From an uncultured Opitutaceae bacterium (GTDB taxonomy: Bacteria; Verrucomicrobiota; Verrucomicrobiia; Opitutales; Opitutaceae): a stretch of 64,000 nt of DNA. The number at the start of each line of letters is the position of its first letter. Positions within the stretch are counted from its first letter, which is position 1. The notes below the pieces were generated by a model. The model worked only from the letters and a program-made list of their open reading frames with translations. It had not been told where the DNA came from and did no database searches. The translations under genes were made by a program, and so were the position numbers. Shown piece after piece: positions 32,639 to 42,244 of the stretch. The stretch is from contig CALFNN010000012.1 in NCBI GenBank assembly GCA_937902925.1, positions 1-64,000 on the forward strand. Reading direction: 5' to 3'.

Positions 32639-33454
32639 TCACACGACGCCCATTCGCACCCGTGCGCTCCAATGCCACGGGAGCGCCGCCGTCCCGAGAA
32701 CGCGTCGCGCCGTCTCGCGCAGGACATCGATGCCGAGCTGCGATTCGGTCAGGCCGCGCTTCAGCAGGCTCATCACGCCTCCCTGGCTGAGCAGGACTCC
32801 GACGAGCCGCTCCGCGTCGCCGGTGTCCGTGTGCTGAAGCAGCACCTCTTTCACGTGACGAAACATTCCGCTCGCCCGCATCCGCGCGAGATGTCCGTCC
32901 TTCTCCCATTCCTTGAGCCCATCGCGCAGCTTTAACTCTCTTTCGTGGCGCCGGACCGTGGCGATGCACGCCTCATAGGCGGCGTCGGCTTCCCACGCCC
33001 CCGTCGTCGGCGGCCAGTCGTAGTCGTTCGCGGCAAACACGCCGCCCGGCTGCAAAATCCTCGCCGCCTCCCGGAACGTGGCGGTCGGCTCCATCCAGTG
33101 CAGCGCCTGCGAGCAACTGACGATCTGGGCACAGCGATCCGGCAACCCGGTCGCATGCGAAAATCCCTCGCGATAGGAAACGTTTTTCGCCGCGGTCAGC
33201 ATCACCGCCTGGCGCCGCATGTCGGCCGTCGGCTCGACGCCGATCACCTCTCCTGCGTGCTCCGCCCAGTAGCGGGTGGAGAGTCCCGTGCCGCTGCCGA
33301 GATCGACCACCCGGGAGAGCGCGTCGATTCCGGCAAAATGCCGCAAGCAGTCGCTGAGTCCCGCGGGCGGACCCGGACGATGCCGGTCATACAGCGCGGC
33401 AAATCCCGTGAACCGTTCGAGGTTCTCCGCGAAGTCGATCGGAGTGGAGCTCAC
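32639..33454 (-). CDS. class I SAM-dependent methyltransferase
   Basis: A 271-residue methyltransferase of the Methyltransf_11 type. The SAM loop is VVDLGSGTGLSTRYWAE (motif I) near residue 48, followed by the acidic end of strand 2 in VIGVEPTADM, and SQALHWMEPTATFREAARIL with a PGGVFAANDYDW strand near 120-145. The C-terminal half is helical with an insert typical of small-molecule methyltransferases. The substrate is unknown. The start is a GTG at 33454 (VSSTPIDFAEN). It lies 31 bases after the phosphohexomutase gene and is the last gene of a four-gene minus-strand run. A sugar or lipid-linked role is only suggested by that context. Confidence 0.85.
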   Translation of the reverse strand: MSSTPIDFAENLERFTGFAALYDRHRPGPPAGLSDCLRHFAGIDALSRVVDLGSGTGLSTRYWAEHAGEVIGVEPTADMRRQAVMLTAAKNVSYREGFSHATGLPDRCAQIVSCSQALHWMEPTATFREAARILQPGGVFAANDYDWPPTTGAWEADAAYEACIATVRRHERELKLRDGLKEWEKDGHLARMRASGMFRHVKEVLLQHTDTGDAERLVGVLLSQGGVMSLLKRGLTESQLGIDVLRETARRVLGTAALPWHWSARVRMGVV

Positions 33455-33485
33455 GCGTCAGGTTCGTCCGCCGTTCCGTCGGCGG

Positions 33486-35435
33486 TCAGCCTTCGGCGCG
33501 AGCCTTGGCGTCCGCCTCGATCAATTTACTCAGCCCGTCGAGCGCGGCCTTCACCCGGGCTTTCACGGCGGGCAGCTCCGTCGCGGCCGCCACCTTCTCG
33601 TTCGCGAAGAGATAAAACTTCATCTTCGGCTCCGTGCCGCTCCCGCGCGCGGCGAAGGAATAGCCGTTCGCCAGGCTGACGACGTAGAGATCCTGCGCCG
33701 GAATCCGCTCGCCGTCCGCGTCGAGGATCTTTTCGCGGCCAAAATCCTGAAACTGCGTCACGGTCACCGCCCCGAATGCCTTGGGCGGGTTCGCCCGGTA
33801 GGTCTCGAGGATGCGCTTGATCTTCGCGTTCCCGCTCGCGCCCTCGTAGTAGAGGTTGATCACGCCCTCGAGGTAGAAGCCGTAGCGCAGGAAGACTTCG
33901 TCGAGGTATTCCGGCACGGTCAGCCCGCGGCCCTTCACCCAGGCGCAGACTTCGGCGAACATCAGGCACGCCGAGTTGCCGTCCTTGTCGCGCACGAAAT
34001 CGTTCGGCAGGTAGCCGTAACTCTCCTCGCAACCGAACGCATAGAAGGTGCTGTGCTGCTGCAGGAGCTTAACGCGCTCGGTGAACTCCGTCCCGTCGTA
34101 GTCGAAGTCCGCGCCCATTGCGGCGCGCAACTTCTCCTCGTAGCCGCGGATTTTCGCGGCGATCCATTTGAAGCCGGTCAGCGTCTTGATGACCTTCACG
34201 CCGTGCCCGCGGCCGATGGCGTCCTGCAGCTGGCTCGTCACGTAGGTGTTGACGATCGCCACGTGCGGCCCGCCGTCGCGCGGGATCCATCCGAGCTCCT
34301 TGAATTTCGCCAGGCGGTAGTCGGCGAGCAGCGCACCGATCTGGTTGCCCGTGAGCAGTTCCATCTTTCCGGCGCGGTTGCGCACGGCGACACCCATCCG
34401 GTCGGCATCCGGATCGGTTGCGAGCACGACATCGGCCCCGGTGCGATCCGCCAGCGCCACGGCGCGCGCCAGCGCCTCGGCGTTTTCCGGGTTCGGCGAC
34501 TTCACCGTCGGAAACCGCGCGTCGAAGTTCAGTTGCTCCGGCACCGCGCTGACTTCACAGCCCGCGTGGAGCAGCAGCGGCAGCGAGTGCACCGCGCCCG
34601 TCCCGTGGATGTTGGTGAACACCACCTTGAGCTTCGCGGCGCGAAACACCCCGGTGTCGATCGCCGCCTTCGTGGCCACCGCGAGATAGGCGTCGTCGGC
34701 CTTGCGTCCCAGCGTCGTGACGCCCGTGAGATCCGTCTCGAGGAACCCGGCCAGCTCGCCCAGCGGCACCGCATTCACCTCGGCCACGATCCCCTTGTCG
34801 TGCGGCGGGATGACCTGCGCGCCGTCGGTGAAGTAGGCCTTGAATCCATTGTCGTGCGGTGGATTGTGGCTCGCCGTGATCACGACCCCGGTGTGGGCCT
34901 TGAGCCAGCGCACGGAAAAGCTGAGCTGCGGCGTCGGCCGCGGGCCGTCAAAAATGTAGGCGTCGCCGCCGAGCCGCGTCCATGTCGACGCTGCCAGTTC
35001 GCAGAAGTGCCGCGAAAAATGCCGCACGTCGTGCGCGATCACGAGCCGCGGCCGGGCGCGGTCGCCCTCGGTCGCGAGGAATTTTTTCGTATAGCGAAAC
35101 AACCCGACGACCGCACGGATCAGCGTGAAATCGTTCAGCATGTTGCTCCCGACCGCCGCATGCTCCGGCGAACCGGTTGGGCTCAGCGTGCCCGTTTCCG
35201 CGGTCGCCGGCGTCACCCCGATCGTGCGCCCGCGCATGCCGCCGGTCCCGAACTCGAGGTAGCGGTAGAACCGGTCGTTCAACTCCCCCCACGCCTGCTG
35301 CCCGACCAGTTCGTCGATGCTCGCCTGCGCCCACGGTGGCAGCCTGGCGGCGAGAAACGCCGCGAGGTTTTCGGCCGTGGACGGCAGGAGCTGGGCCGCT
35401 TTCGCGGCGGTCTGGATTCGATCGAGGGTCGTCAT
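33486..35435 (-). CDS. phosphohexomutase (phosphoglucomutase/phosphomannomutase family)
   Basis: A 649-residue alpha-D-phosphohexomutase. The catalytic serine loop is VVITASHNPPHDNGFKAYF near residue 185, the metal loop is LATDPDADRMGVAV near 345, the sugar-binding loop is FGCEESYGYLPNDF near 480, and the phosphate loop is RGSGTEPKMKFYL near 600. Size and the CEESYG loop place it with the PgcA/PGM2-type mutases. It probably interconverts glucose or glucosamine 1- and 6-phosphates. Its start codon overlaps the stop of the uridylyltransferase gene by 4 bases, so the two are translated together and the product sugar-1-phosphate is likely that enzyme's substrate. Confidence 0.93.
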   Translation of the reverse strand: MTTLDRIQTAAKAAQLLPSTAENLAAFLAARLPPWAQASIDELVGQQAWGELNDRFYRYLEFGTGGMRGRTIGVTPATAETGTLSPTGSPEHAAVGSNMLNDFTLIRAVVGLFRYTKKFLATEGDRARPRLVIAHDVRHFSRHFCELAASTWTRLGGDAYIFDGPRPTPQLSFSVRWLKAHTGVVITASHNPPHDNGFKAYFTDGAQVIPPHDKGIVAEVNAVPLGELAGFLETDLTGVTTLGRKADDAYLAVATKAAIDTGVFRAAKLKVVFTNIHGTGAVHSLPLLLHAGCEVSAVPEQLNFDARFPTVKSPNPENAEALARAVALADRTGADVVLATDPDADRMGVAVRNRAGKMELLTGNQIGALLADYRLAKFKELGWIPRDGGPHVAIVNTYVTSQLQDAIGRGHGVKVIKTLTGFKWIAAKIRGYEEKLRAAMGADFDYDGTEFTERVKLLQQHSTFYAFGCEESYGYLPNDFVRDKDGNSACLMFAEVCAWVKGRGLTVPEYLDEVFLRYGFYLEGVINLYYEGASGNAKIKRILETYRANPPKAFGAVTVTQFQDFGREKILDADGERIPAQDLYVVSLANGYSFAARGSGTEPKMKFYLFANEKVAAATELPAVKARVKAALDGLSKLIEADAKARAEG

Positions 35436-36853
35436 GGGGTTTCGAGATACAATCCGTCACGAATCTCGGGCCGAGGCGAAAGCTTTTTCCACGCGTCCGC
35501 AAACGAATCCTCGTCGTAGCCAAACCGCGGGGAGACCTCGATCGCCAGCCGCGGGAGACCGCTCGCGTCGGTTTCGATCGCCGCGCCATTGCCTTTCAGC
35601 CAGCGGGCGAACTGCCGCAGCTGGTCGTCGCGACAGCTCTGCGGCGAATCCACGCCCTCGGCGTTTTTCACCGGGGAAAAATCGTCGGCCCGCAGTGTCT
35701 CGATGATTACGGGGTTCCGCGCGAACGGCAGCGCGTCGAAGACGAACAGCTCGAACTTCACGCCGTTCGGTTTCACCGGCTTTACCGCCTGCCCCATCGC
35801 GTCGACCGTGACGATCTTCTTGTCCGCGCGATGAAAGGGCAGCGCGCTGGCGCCGCCCGCCATCCGCCGCACGAATTCGCGGTCGAGCAGGTGAATCGCG
35901 ATGCTTCCCGCCAGAAACCGCAGCCTCCCGCCCGCCTCCGTCTCCCGCTGCAGCGCCAGCGGCAGGTCGGAGTATTCGACGACGACCGTCCGCCCATCCT
36001 GGGTGCAGAAATGGCCGACCTTCTCCTCGGCATAGGCCTTGGGGACCGTCTTGCTCGACATCTCCGAACCCCGCAGGAGATGCCAGCCGATGAACGCAGG
36101 GTCGACGCCGCGCACGAGCGGATTGTCGACCTGGAAGTAGCTGAGCGTGTCGACGCCCTCGCGTTTCATCAGGTCGAGCGCGCCACTGCGCTCCAGGGCG
36201 CGCAACGATCCGCCGTGGCCGTCGGGCGACAGGGCGATCGAGTCCACGGTCTCGAGGAGAATCTTCCCCTCGAAATCCACCGCCGGCATCCGCCCCTGCC
36301 GGAAAAAATGCACCCGCCCGCCATCGAGGCCGAAGAATCCATTCTCCGCGAAGAACGTCTCCGTCGCGGCGTGGTTCGCATGGCTGGTCATGATGAACCA
36401 GTGCAGCGGCCGCCCGTAGCGCGCGCCGGCCGCGCGGATTTTTTCGGCGAAGACCTGAAACAGCGGCTTGTGCCGCACCGGCGTGACCCGGAACGTCCCC
36501 TTGGGCCCGTCGTAGCCGAGCCGCGTCCCCTGCCCGCCCGCAACCGTGAACGCCGCGACGCGTCCGCCGCGAAGCGCCTCCTCGCCCGCCGCCTTCGCCC
36601 GCGCCCAGGCCGCGCCGTCGCCGCCGTGCTCGGGCCGTCGTTCGTAGGGCGCCGGCTCGAGCCCGTCGAGCTTCACGCCCGGGGCGCCGCCCTTGGCGAG
36701 GAGCGTGCGGGTGAGCCGGGAGATTTCATCGAGGTCGACCTCCGCCGCCTCGGCGAGCAGGCGGCCCTGCGCCTCCGGTTCGAGCTTGGGAAAAAAGGCG
36801 AAGACCTGCGGCTGGCCGGCGCGGATGAATTTCTCGATGAGCGGGTGCGGCAT
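35432..36853 (-). CDS. UDPGP-type (UAP1-like) uridylyltransferase
   Basis: A 473-residue nucleotidyltransferase. The G-loop FTVAGGQGTRLGYDGPKGTF at 102-121 is close to the eukaryotic UDP-GlcNAc pyrophosphorylase pattern, followed by HWFIMTSHANHAATETFF, FFRQGRMPAVDFEGKILLE and TLSYFQVDNPLVRGVDP (with the metal-binding Asp). The reaction should be UTP plus sugar-1-phosphate to UDP-sugar. The sugar may be GlcNAc, GalNAc or glucose. Most bacteria make UDP-GlcNAc with GlmU, so this enzyme is an extra or alternative route. It lies 33 bases after an FtsB-like gene and overlaps the downstream mutase by 4 bases. Confidence 0.92.
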   Translation of the reverse strand: MPHPLIEKFIRAGQPQVFAFFPKLEPEAQGRLLAEAAEVDLDEISRLTRTLLAKGGAPGVKLDGLEPAPYERRPEHGGDGAAWARAKAAGEEALRGGRVAAFTVAGGQGTRLGYDGPKGTFRVTPVRHKPLFQVFAEKIRAAGARYGRPLHWFIMTSHANHAATETFFAENGFFGLDGGRVHFFRQGRMPAVDFEGKILLETVDSIALSPDGHGGSLRALERSGALDLMKREGVDTLSYFQVDNPLVRGVDPAFIGWHLLRGSEMSSKTVPKAYAEEKVGHFCTQDGRTVVVEYSDLPLALQRETEAGGRLRFLAGSIAIHLLDREFVRRMAGGASALPFHRADKKIVTVDAMGQAVKPVKPNGVKFELFVFDALPFARNPVIIETLRADDFSPVKNAEGVDSPQSCRDDQLRQFARWLKGNGAAIETDASGLPRLAIEVSPRFGYDEDSFADAWKKLSPRPEIRDGLYLETP

Positions 36854-36886
36854 GCGGTGGAAAAATGTCGGCGGCGCCGGGCGGCG

Positions 36887-37165
36887 TCAGTCCTCGAAGC
36901 GGAAAATATATTCCCCCGGCCGCGCGTAGCCGTTGCGGCGGAGAACCTTTTCCAGGAACGCGGGATCGGTCTGGAGCCGTTTCAGGATCTGTTCCTGCTC
37001 CGCCAGCCGCGCCTCCGCCTCGGCGAGCTTCCGCCGGTGGTCGGCCTCGACGAGTTTCAGCTCGCGGTATTTCGCCCATGCATCGCTGAACAAAACCCCC
37101 GCCCCCGTGCCGAGGCCGGCGAAGAGCAAGACGTAAAGGAGGACGAGCAAACGACGGGAATTCAC
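36887..37165 (-). CDS. FtsB/DivIC-like septum formation initiator
   Basis: A 92-residue bitopic protein: short basic N-terminus (NSRRLLVLL), one membrane helix (about 5-25), a coiled coil (about 32-70) and a C-terminal segment FLEKVLRRNGYARPGEYIF that matches the FtsB/DivIC tail. These proteins form a complex with FtsL and FtsQ in the divisome. A GTG at 37165 is preferred because the longer frame to 37294 reads basic, non-homologous residues and would leave no room for the promoter of the divergent gspA. First gene of the run that continues with the uridylyltransferase, mutase and methyltransferase. Confidence 0.82.
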   Translation of the reverse strand: MNSRRLLVLLYVLLFAGLGTGAGVLFSDAWAKYRELKLVEADHRRKLAEAEARLAEQEQILKRLQTDPAFLEKVLRRNGYARPGEYIFRFED

Positions 37166-37292
37166 GACGATGCGAGCGATCAACGGGCGCGGCTGCGTGC
37201 GAGTAAAGGAGATTTCAAACGGACCCGCCGGCGCCGTGGTGGTGCGAATTTGGCGTGCGTTTTCGGCCCGGTCCGCCAGTTTGGCCGCTTCC

Positions 37293-38111
37293 ATGTATCA
37301 GAGTTTCTACGGGTTTCGGGAAATGCCGTTCAACATCACCCCCGACCCGCGCTTTCTTTACCTCAGCCCCACCCATCAGGAGGCGCTGCAACACCTCAAA
37401 TATGGCGTGCGGGAGAAGAAGGGTTTTATCGTCCTGGTCGGCGAGGTCGGTTGCGGTAAGACCACCCTCTGCCGCCGTTTTCTCAACGAGCTCGATCCCG
37501 CGCACTACGACACGGCGCTCATCCTCAATCCGCGCGTGACCGAGACGCAGATGCTCAAGGCCATCCTCACCGAGCTCGGCGAAACCAAGCTCGCCCGCAG
37601 CCAGGTCGATCTCGTCGCACAGATGAACCGCGTGCTGCTCGACCGCATCGCCGGCGGGCGCGACATCGTGCTCATCATCGACGAGGCCCAGAACCTCAAG
37701 AACGAGGTGCTCGAGCAGATCCGGCTGCTCTCCAATCTCGAGACCGACAAACAAAAACTTCTCCAGATCGTGCTCATGGGGCAGCCGGAGCTGAAGGAGG
37801 TGCTGGCGCAGGAGGAATTGCGCCAGCTCCGCCAGCGCATCCTCGTCCACTACGAACTGCATCCGCTCGGCGCCGTCGACATGGCGCATTACATCCAGCA
37901 CCGGCTGACGCTCGCCGGCGGCTCGGGCCGGCCGAGTTTCACCAAGTGGGCGCTGCGGGCGATCCACGGTGGCAGCGGCGGCATTCCCCGCGTCGTCAAC
38001 AATCTTTGCGACAAGGCCATGCTCTCCGCCTTCATCCGCGAGTCCGACGAGGTCAACTACTGGGACGCCCGCCGCGCGGTCCGCGAGATGGCGAACCTCA
38101 CCGCGTCCTGA
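37293..38111 (+). CDS. gspA: GspA/ExeA-type AAA ATPase
   Basis: A 272-residue AAA ATPase. The start MYQSFYGFREMPFNITPDPR with FLYLSPTHQEAL is the classical ExeA/GspA N-terminus. Walker A is GEVGCGKTT (50-58) and Walker B is DIVLIIDEAQNL near 130. The C-terminal part (QRILVHYELHPLGAVDMAHY) is the AAA lid. In Aeromonas ExeA pairs with ExeB and helps place the type II secretin through peptidoglycan. Here the peptidoglycan-binding domain of full-length ExeA is missing, so this is the short form. The ATG at 37293 is the family start. The partner gene follows 18 bases later. Confidence 0.93.
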   Translation: MYQSFYGFREMPFNITPDPRFLYLSPTHQEALQHLKYGVREKKGFIVLVGEVGCGKTTLCRRFLNELDPAHYDTALILNPRVTETQMLKAILTELGETKLARSQVDLVAQMNRVLLDRIAGGRDIVLIIDEAQNLKNEVLEQIRLLSNLETDKQKLLQIVLMGQPELKEVLAQEELRQLRQRILVHYELHPLGAVDMAHYIQHRLTLAGGSGRPSFTKWALRAIHGGSGGIPRVVNNLCDKAMLSAFIRESDEVNYWDARRAVREMANLTAS

Positions 38112-38129
38112 GCGGTCTGATCCCACCCG

Positions 38130-38900
38130 ATGAGTCTCATCAACGACGCCCTGAAGAAGGCCCAGCGCCTTCGCACCGAGGATCCGCCCGGCGCCGCGCC
38201 GGCGGCGTCCGGCGGCGGCGCCCGCGTTGCGAAGCGCGATCAGCCTCGCACCGCCCAACAACTCGTGCTGATCGCGGCGGCGGTCGTGGTCCTCGTGGTC
38301 CTGACCGTCGTTGCCACGGTCTGGCTGGTCAACCGGCCGAAAAACCCGGCGGTTCCCGCGGTCGCCACCACCCCGGCCCCGAAGCCGCCGCCCGAGGCGA
38401 ATGCGCCGGCGCCCGTGATCGTCGCTCCCACCGTCAAACCGGCTCCGGCCCCGGCGCCAGTGGCGGTGACCCCCCTGCCCCCCGCGCCCGAAAAACCGCC
38501 GGCGGTCGCTCCCGTGCAGACTACGCGTGGGCCCGCTCCCGGCCCCGTGACGCCACCGCCGACGCCCGTGGTTGTTCAGGCCCCGCCGCATTCTCCGGCC
38601 GGGACCTCTCCCGCCGACCTCGCCGACAATCCCGCCGTGGCGGCTGCCGAACCGCCGCCCGCCACCACACCGCCCGGCGCGCCGCCGAAGGATGACGAGC
38701 GGATCCACGTCTTTGTCGACGCGATCCGCGTCACGGGCATCCGCTCGTCGGGCGATGACAGCCGCGTGTTGATGAACGATCGCGTGTTTCGTCTCAACGA
38801 CATCGTCGACCGCACACTCGGCGTGCGACTGACGAAGGTCGAGCCGAACACTCTCACGTTCACCGACGGCAACGGCGCGATCTATACCAAGAATTTTTAG
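38130..38900 (+). CDS. gspB: GspB/ExeB-like protein
   Basis: A 256-residue bitopic protein. It starts MSLINDALKKAQRLRTED, the cytoplasmic motif of GspB-type proteins. One membrane helix follows (about 44-66), then a proline/alanine-rich periplasmic spacer (about 70-190) long enough to cross part of the envelope. The compact C-terminal domain (IHVFVDAIRVTGIRSSGDD to the end, with LNDIVDRTLGVRLTKVEP) matches the T2SSB family. It probably binds GspA and helps secretin assembly. It follows gspA by 18 bases. The secretin itself (11.3-14.2 kb) lies 23 kb away in a separate operon. Confidence 0.9.
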   Translation: MSLINDALKKAQRLRTEDPPGAAPAASGGGARVAKRDQPRTAQQLVLIAAAVVVLVVLTVVATVWLVNRPKNPAVPAVATTPAPKPPPEANAPAPVIVAPTVKPAPAPAPVAVTPLPPAPEKPPAVAPVQTTRGPAPGPVTPPPTPVVVQAPPHSPAGTSPADLADNPAVAAAEPPPATTPPGAPPKDDERIHVFVDAIRVTGIRSSGDDSRVLMNDRVFRLNDIVDRTLGVRLTKVEPNTLTFTDGNGAIYTKNF

Positions 38901-38979
38901 CGACAGGCTGCGCGGAGCGTCTGTCCCGCCGCCGCCCGGCGCGACTCGCCCGCGTCCGGGGCGCCTCCGTCCCGCCGCA

Positions 38980-40401
38980 TCAGTAGGCGGTGGCCGGCGG
39001 GCGCACGACCTGCCAGAGCGTGCGCGCGGTAATCTGCAGGTCGAGCCAGATGGACCAGTGCGTGATGTAGTGCACGTCCCAGTAAACCCGCCGCCGCAGC
39101 ATCTCCTGCTCGAGAATCTCGCCCCGAAAGCCCAGGCTTTGCGCCAGTCCCGTGATCCCGGGCTTCACGAGATGGCGCGTGCGATAACCCCGCGTCTGCG
39201 CGCGAAATTCCTCGTCCAGCCTCGGCATGTAGGGCCGCGGGCCGACGATACTCATTTTCCCGGTGAGGACGTTCCAGAACTGCGGGAACTCGTCGAGACT
39301 CCGCCGGCGCAGAAACCGCCCGAACGGAAAGATTCGCTCATCCTCCGATTTCGCCTGCCGGGCCTCGGCCGCCGCATCCTCCGCCTCGGCATACATCGAG
39401 CGGAATTTCAGCATGTGAAAGATTTCGCCCTGCTGCCCGCGCCGCTCGCGCGAATGAAACAACGGTCCGGGCGCCTGGCGCCGCTGCTCGAGCCAGACCC
39501 ACAGGCAGAGCGGCGGCAGCACCAGCCCGACCACCGGGAGCGCCACCCCGATGTCATAGGCGCGTTTCAACAGCCGGTTCAACGGATCCTCGAGCGGCTC
39601 CTCCTGCAGTGTGTAAAAATGCCGGCCTTCCTCGATCACCGGCACGAGCGGATGCGTGTAGCGCTCGGCCAGATTGTTGTGAATCAGCAGGCGGCAGCCG
39701 TGATCCTGGCAGATGTTGATGATCGCCTTCGCTTCCTCGTCCGAGGCCGGCAGTTCGAGCAGGAGCACCTGGCCGACCTGCTTCTCGGCCAGCACCCGCG
39801 GCAACTCCTCGACCCGGCCGACCCACGGCGCCGGCAGCGGCGTGCCGCCTTCGGGCGGCGGATCGTCGGACAGCAGCGCCACCGGATAAATGCCGAGCGA
39901 CTCCTTGTGGGCGATCCACTCGTTCAGCCGGGCAAACGACGCGCGCCGCCCGATGAACACGGTCGGCAGCCGGTGCCCGCGTTGAAACACCAATCGTGCC
40001 AGCACCCGCGGCAGCCGCGCATTCAGCACGGCCAGCCCCAGCCACGACCAGACGAGAAACGTGCCGAGAAACAGGCGGCTGATCCGGTGATCCTGGGTCG
40101 CGAACATCATCGTGAACGTCAGCAGCGCCATCAACGCCACCTGCCGGCCCGCCAGCCGCGCCGCGTCGACCGGATCGAGCAGATGAAACCGCGCCGCGAG
40201 TCGCGACAGGTCGCGCGCCGAGAGCACCATGCCGCCCACGACGCAGAGAAAATACGGCAGCAGGTTCACCTCGCGGCTCAGCTTCACCACCGGCACATAG
40301 CGCATGATGAATTCCGCGTAGACCCAGAAAAACACGCCCACCACCAGCGTCATGACCCCGACGTGGAGATTCGCCAGTCCGCGCGCCCGGGTTGTGATCA
40401 T
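38980..40401 (-). CDS. polyprenyl-phosphate sugar-1-phosphate transferase (WbaP/exopolysaccharide type)
   Basis: A 473-residue initiating glycosyl-phosphotransferase. The N-terminal half has four to five membrane helices (about 15-130) and a soluble CoA-binding-like domain (about 140-260). A further membrane helix precedes the catalytic domain (about 290-473): FHMLKFRSMYAEAEDAA, FGRFLRRRSLDEFPQFWNVL, GKMSIVGPRPYMPRLDEEF and LVKPGITGLAQSLGFRG. These are the signature blocks of the bacterial sugar transferase family. It would load hexose-1-phosphate from a UDP-sugar onto undecaprenyl phosphate to start an exopolysaccharide or O-antigen. Convergent with gspB. The UDP-sugar genes are 2 kb away on the same strand, so a link is plausible but not shown. 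Confidence 0.92.
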   Translation of the reverse strand: MITTRARGLANLHVGVMTLVVGVFFWVYAEFIMRYVPVVKLSREVNLLPYFLCVVGGMVLSARDLSRLAARFHLLDPVDAARLAGRQVALMALLTFTMMFATQDHRISRLFLGTFLVWSWLGLAVLNARLPRVLARLVFQRGHRLPTVFIGRRASFARLNEWIAHKESLGIYPVALLSDDPPPEGGTPLPAPWVGRVEELPRVLAEKQVGQVLLLELPASDEEAKAIINICQDHGCRLLIHNNLAERYTHPLVPVIEEGRHFYTLQEEPLEDPLNRLLKRAYDIGVALPVVGLVLPPLCLWVWLEQRRQAPGPLFHSRERRGQQGEIFHMLKFRSMYAEAEDAAAEARQAKSEDERIFPFGRFLRRRSLDEFPQFWNVLTGKMSIVGPRPYMPRLDEEFRAQTRGYRTRHLVKPGITGLAQSLGFRGEILEQEMLRRRVYWDVHYITHWSIWLDLQITARTLWQVVRPPATAY

Positions 40402-40466
40402 CGCCCGGGGTTATGGCGGGAAGGCCGCACGGCTGCAAGCGCGCCGGGATTGCGGCCGCGCCTCCG

Positions 40467-42233
40467 TCACTTCTTGGCCCGGCGCCCGGCGAGCCAGCGC
40501 TTGATCGCCGCGAGGTTTTGCGTGTTCACCACCTGCTCCTTCGTCAGCCAGCCCTTGCGCGCCGCGTTCACGCCCGCCCGCACATGGGCGAGGCCCGCCG
40601 TCTCGTGCGCATCGGGATTGATCGCACAACGCAGCCCGCGCTCGGCCGCCTTCCGCCAGAGGCGCCAGTCCATGTCGAGCCGCCACGGGCTCGCGTTCAA
40701 CTCGATCACCACGTCATGCGCGACCGCGGCGTCGATCACCTTCGCGGCGTCGACTTTGTAGCCTTCGCGTCTCAACAACAGCCGCCCGGTCAGGTGGCCG
40801 AGCATCGTGGTGCGCGGATGCTCGATCGCCCGGATGATCCGCTTCGTCATCGTCGCCTCGTCCTGCGTGAAGACATTGTGCACCGACACCACCACGTAAT
40901 CCAGTTGCGCGAGCAGCGCGTCGTCGAAGTCCAGCTTGCCGTCGGGCAGGATGTCGCACTCGGTCCCGGTAAAGACGTGCGTCTTGAATTTCTTCGCGGC
41001 GTTGAGGGCGTGGATTTCCTCGATCTGCTTCGTCACCCGCTCCTCGCTCAGGCCGTTGGCCTGGAAACTCGACTTCGAGTGATCCGCGATGCCGAGGTAT
41101 TCCCAGCCGAGCGCCTCGGCGGCCGCGGTCATCTCCGCGAGCGTGTTGCGGCCGTCCGACGCGGTGGTGTGATTGTGAAACGCCCCGCGCAAATCCGCCA
41201 GCTCCACGAGCCGCGGCAGCCCGCCTTTTTCCGCCGCCTCGATCTCGCCGAGGCCCTCGCGCAGCTCCGGCACGATGAAGTGCAGCCCGAGCTTCGCGAA
41301 GAGCTCCGCCTCGTCCTTCACCGTCACGCTTTGCTTCGCCTCCGCCTTTGCCTTCGCCGTCCCCTCGCCTTCCGCCGGCACGAGTCCCCATTCGCTCATC
41401 GACAGGCCGCGGGCGAGCGCGCGCTGGCGCATCTGGACGTTGTGGTCCTTCGAGCCGGTGAAATGGTGCAGTGCGAACACGAACTGCTCCTCGGGCACGA
41501 TGCGCAAATCCGCCTGCAGCCCGCTCTCGAAGCGCACGCTCGTCTTCGTCTCGCCGCGCGCCGTCACTTCCTTCACGCCCGGCCGCGCCACAAACCACGC
41601 GATCACCGGCTCGACGTCCGTCGCCGCCACGAGAAAATCCAGGTCGCCCACCGTCTCCATGCCGCGGCGCAGGCTCCCCGCCGCCTCCGCCCGCCTGACC
41701 TGCGGCAGCGCGCGCAGCCCCGCGACGATCGGCTCCGAGACCTCCCACGCGTCCCACCACATATGCCGCCGGCCGTAGGCCTCGCGATTCCTGATGCCGG
41801 CGAGGATTTTTTCCTGCGTCTTCTCGCCGAAGCCCTCGAGCGCCGCCACCTTGCCTTCCCGGCAGGCCTGGGTCAGCGCCGCGATGCTCGTGACGCCCAG
41901 CTTGCTCTTGAGCACGATGATTTTTTTCGGCCCGAGCCCGGGAATCTGCGCCATCTCGACCAGTCCCGGCTCGACCGACGCCTTCAGTTTTTCGAAATAC
42001 CCGAGCTTTCCGGTCGTGTGCAGCTCGGTGATCTTCTGGACCAGCGCCTCGCCGAAACCCTTGATCGTGCCCAACTGCCCCTCCTGGATCAGCCGCCCCA
42101 ACTCCGCCTCCTCAAGGCCTTCGAGCGCCCGCGCGCCGGACTGATAGGCACGCACCTTGAACGGGTTCTCGCCGGTCAGTTCCAGCAGCACTCCGATCTC
42201 GGTCAGCACGTCGGCGATCTCGTTTTTGGTCAC
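40467..42233 (-). CDS. polX: DNA polymerase X with PHP domain
   Basis: A 588-residue family X polymerase for short gap filling in repair. It starts with the 8-kDa lyase-like region and helix-hairpin-helix motifs ([17 protein letters not shown] near 60, [17 protein letters not shown] near 100). The polymerase palm has [18 protein letters not shown] near 190 with the first two catalytic Asp, and the third in [11 protein letters not shown] near 245. The C-terminal PHP domain begins [11 protein letters not shown] near 345 and ends around 560. The start is taken as a GTG at 42233 ([14 protein letters not shown]). The ATG at 42317 would add 28 residues encoded by a palindromic repeat (RNTRNTRK and FRVFRVF patterns), which are surely not part of the family. 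Divergent from the thioesterase gene. Confidence 0.92.
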   Translation of the reverse strand: MTKNEIADVLTEIGVLLELTGENPFKVRAYQSGARALEGLEEAELGRLIQEGQLGTIKGFGEALVQKITELHTTGKLGYFEKLKASVEPGLVEMAQIPGLGPKKIIVLKSKLGVTSIAALTQACREGKVAALEGFGEKTQEKILAGIRNREAYGRRHMWWDAWEVSEPIVAGLRALPQVRRAEAAGSLRRGMETVGDLDFLVAATDVEPVIAWFVARPGVKEVTARGETKTSVRFESGLQADLRIVPEEQFVFALHHFTGSKDHNVQMRQRALARGLSMSEWGLVPAEGEGTAKAKAEAKQSVTVKDEAELFAKLGLHFIVPELREGLGEIEAAEKGGLPRLVELADLRGAFHNHTTASDGRNTLAEMTAAAEALGWEYLGIADHSKSSFQANGLSEERVTKQIEEIHALNAAKKFKTHVFTGTECDILPDGKLDFDDALLAQLDYVVVSVHNVFTQDEATMTKRIIRAIEHPRTTMLGHLTGRLLLRREGYKVDAAKVIDAAVAHDVVIELNASPWRLDMDWRLWRKAAERGLRCAINPDAHETAGLAHVRAGVNAARKGWLTKEQVVNTQNLAAIKRWLAGRRAKK

Positions 42234-42244
42234 GCCGGAAATTT

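Noticed and set aside
30220-32727. 835-residue minus-strand open frame over the lyase gene
   Set aside because: Antisense to the two-domain lyase; no family features and low-complexity Arg/Gly composition.
38901-38924. GACAG...CTGTC hairpin after gspB as a terminator
   Set aside because: Stem of only five strong pairs and no T-run on either strand.
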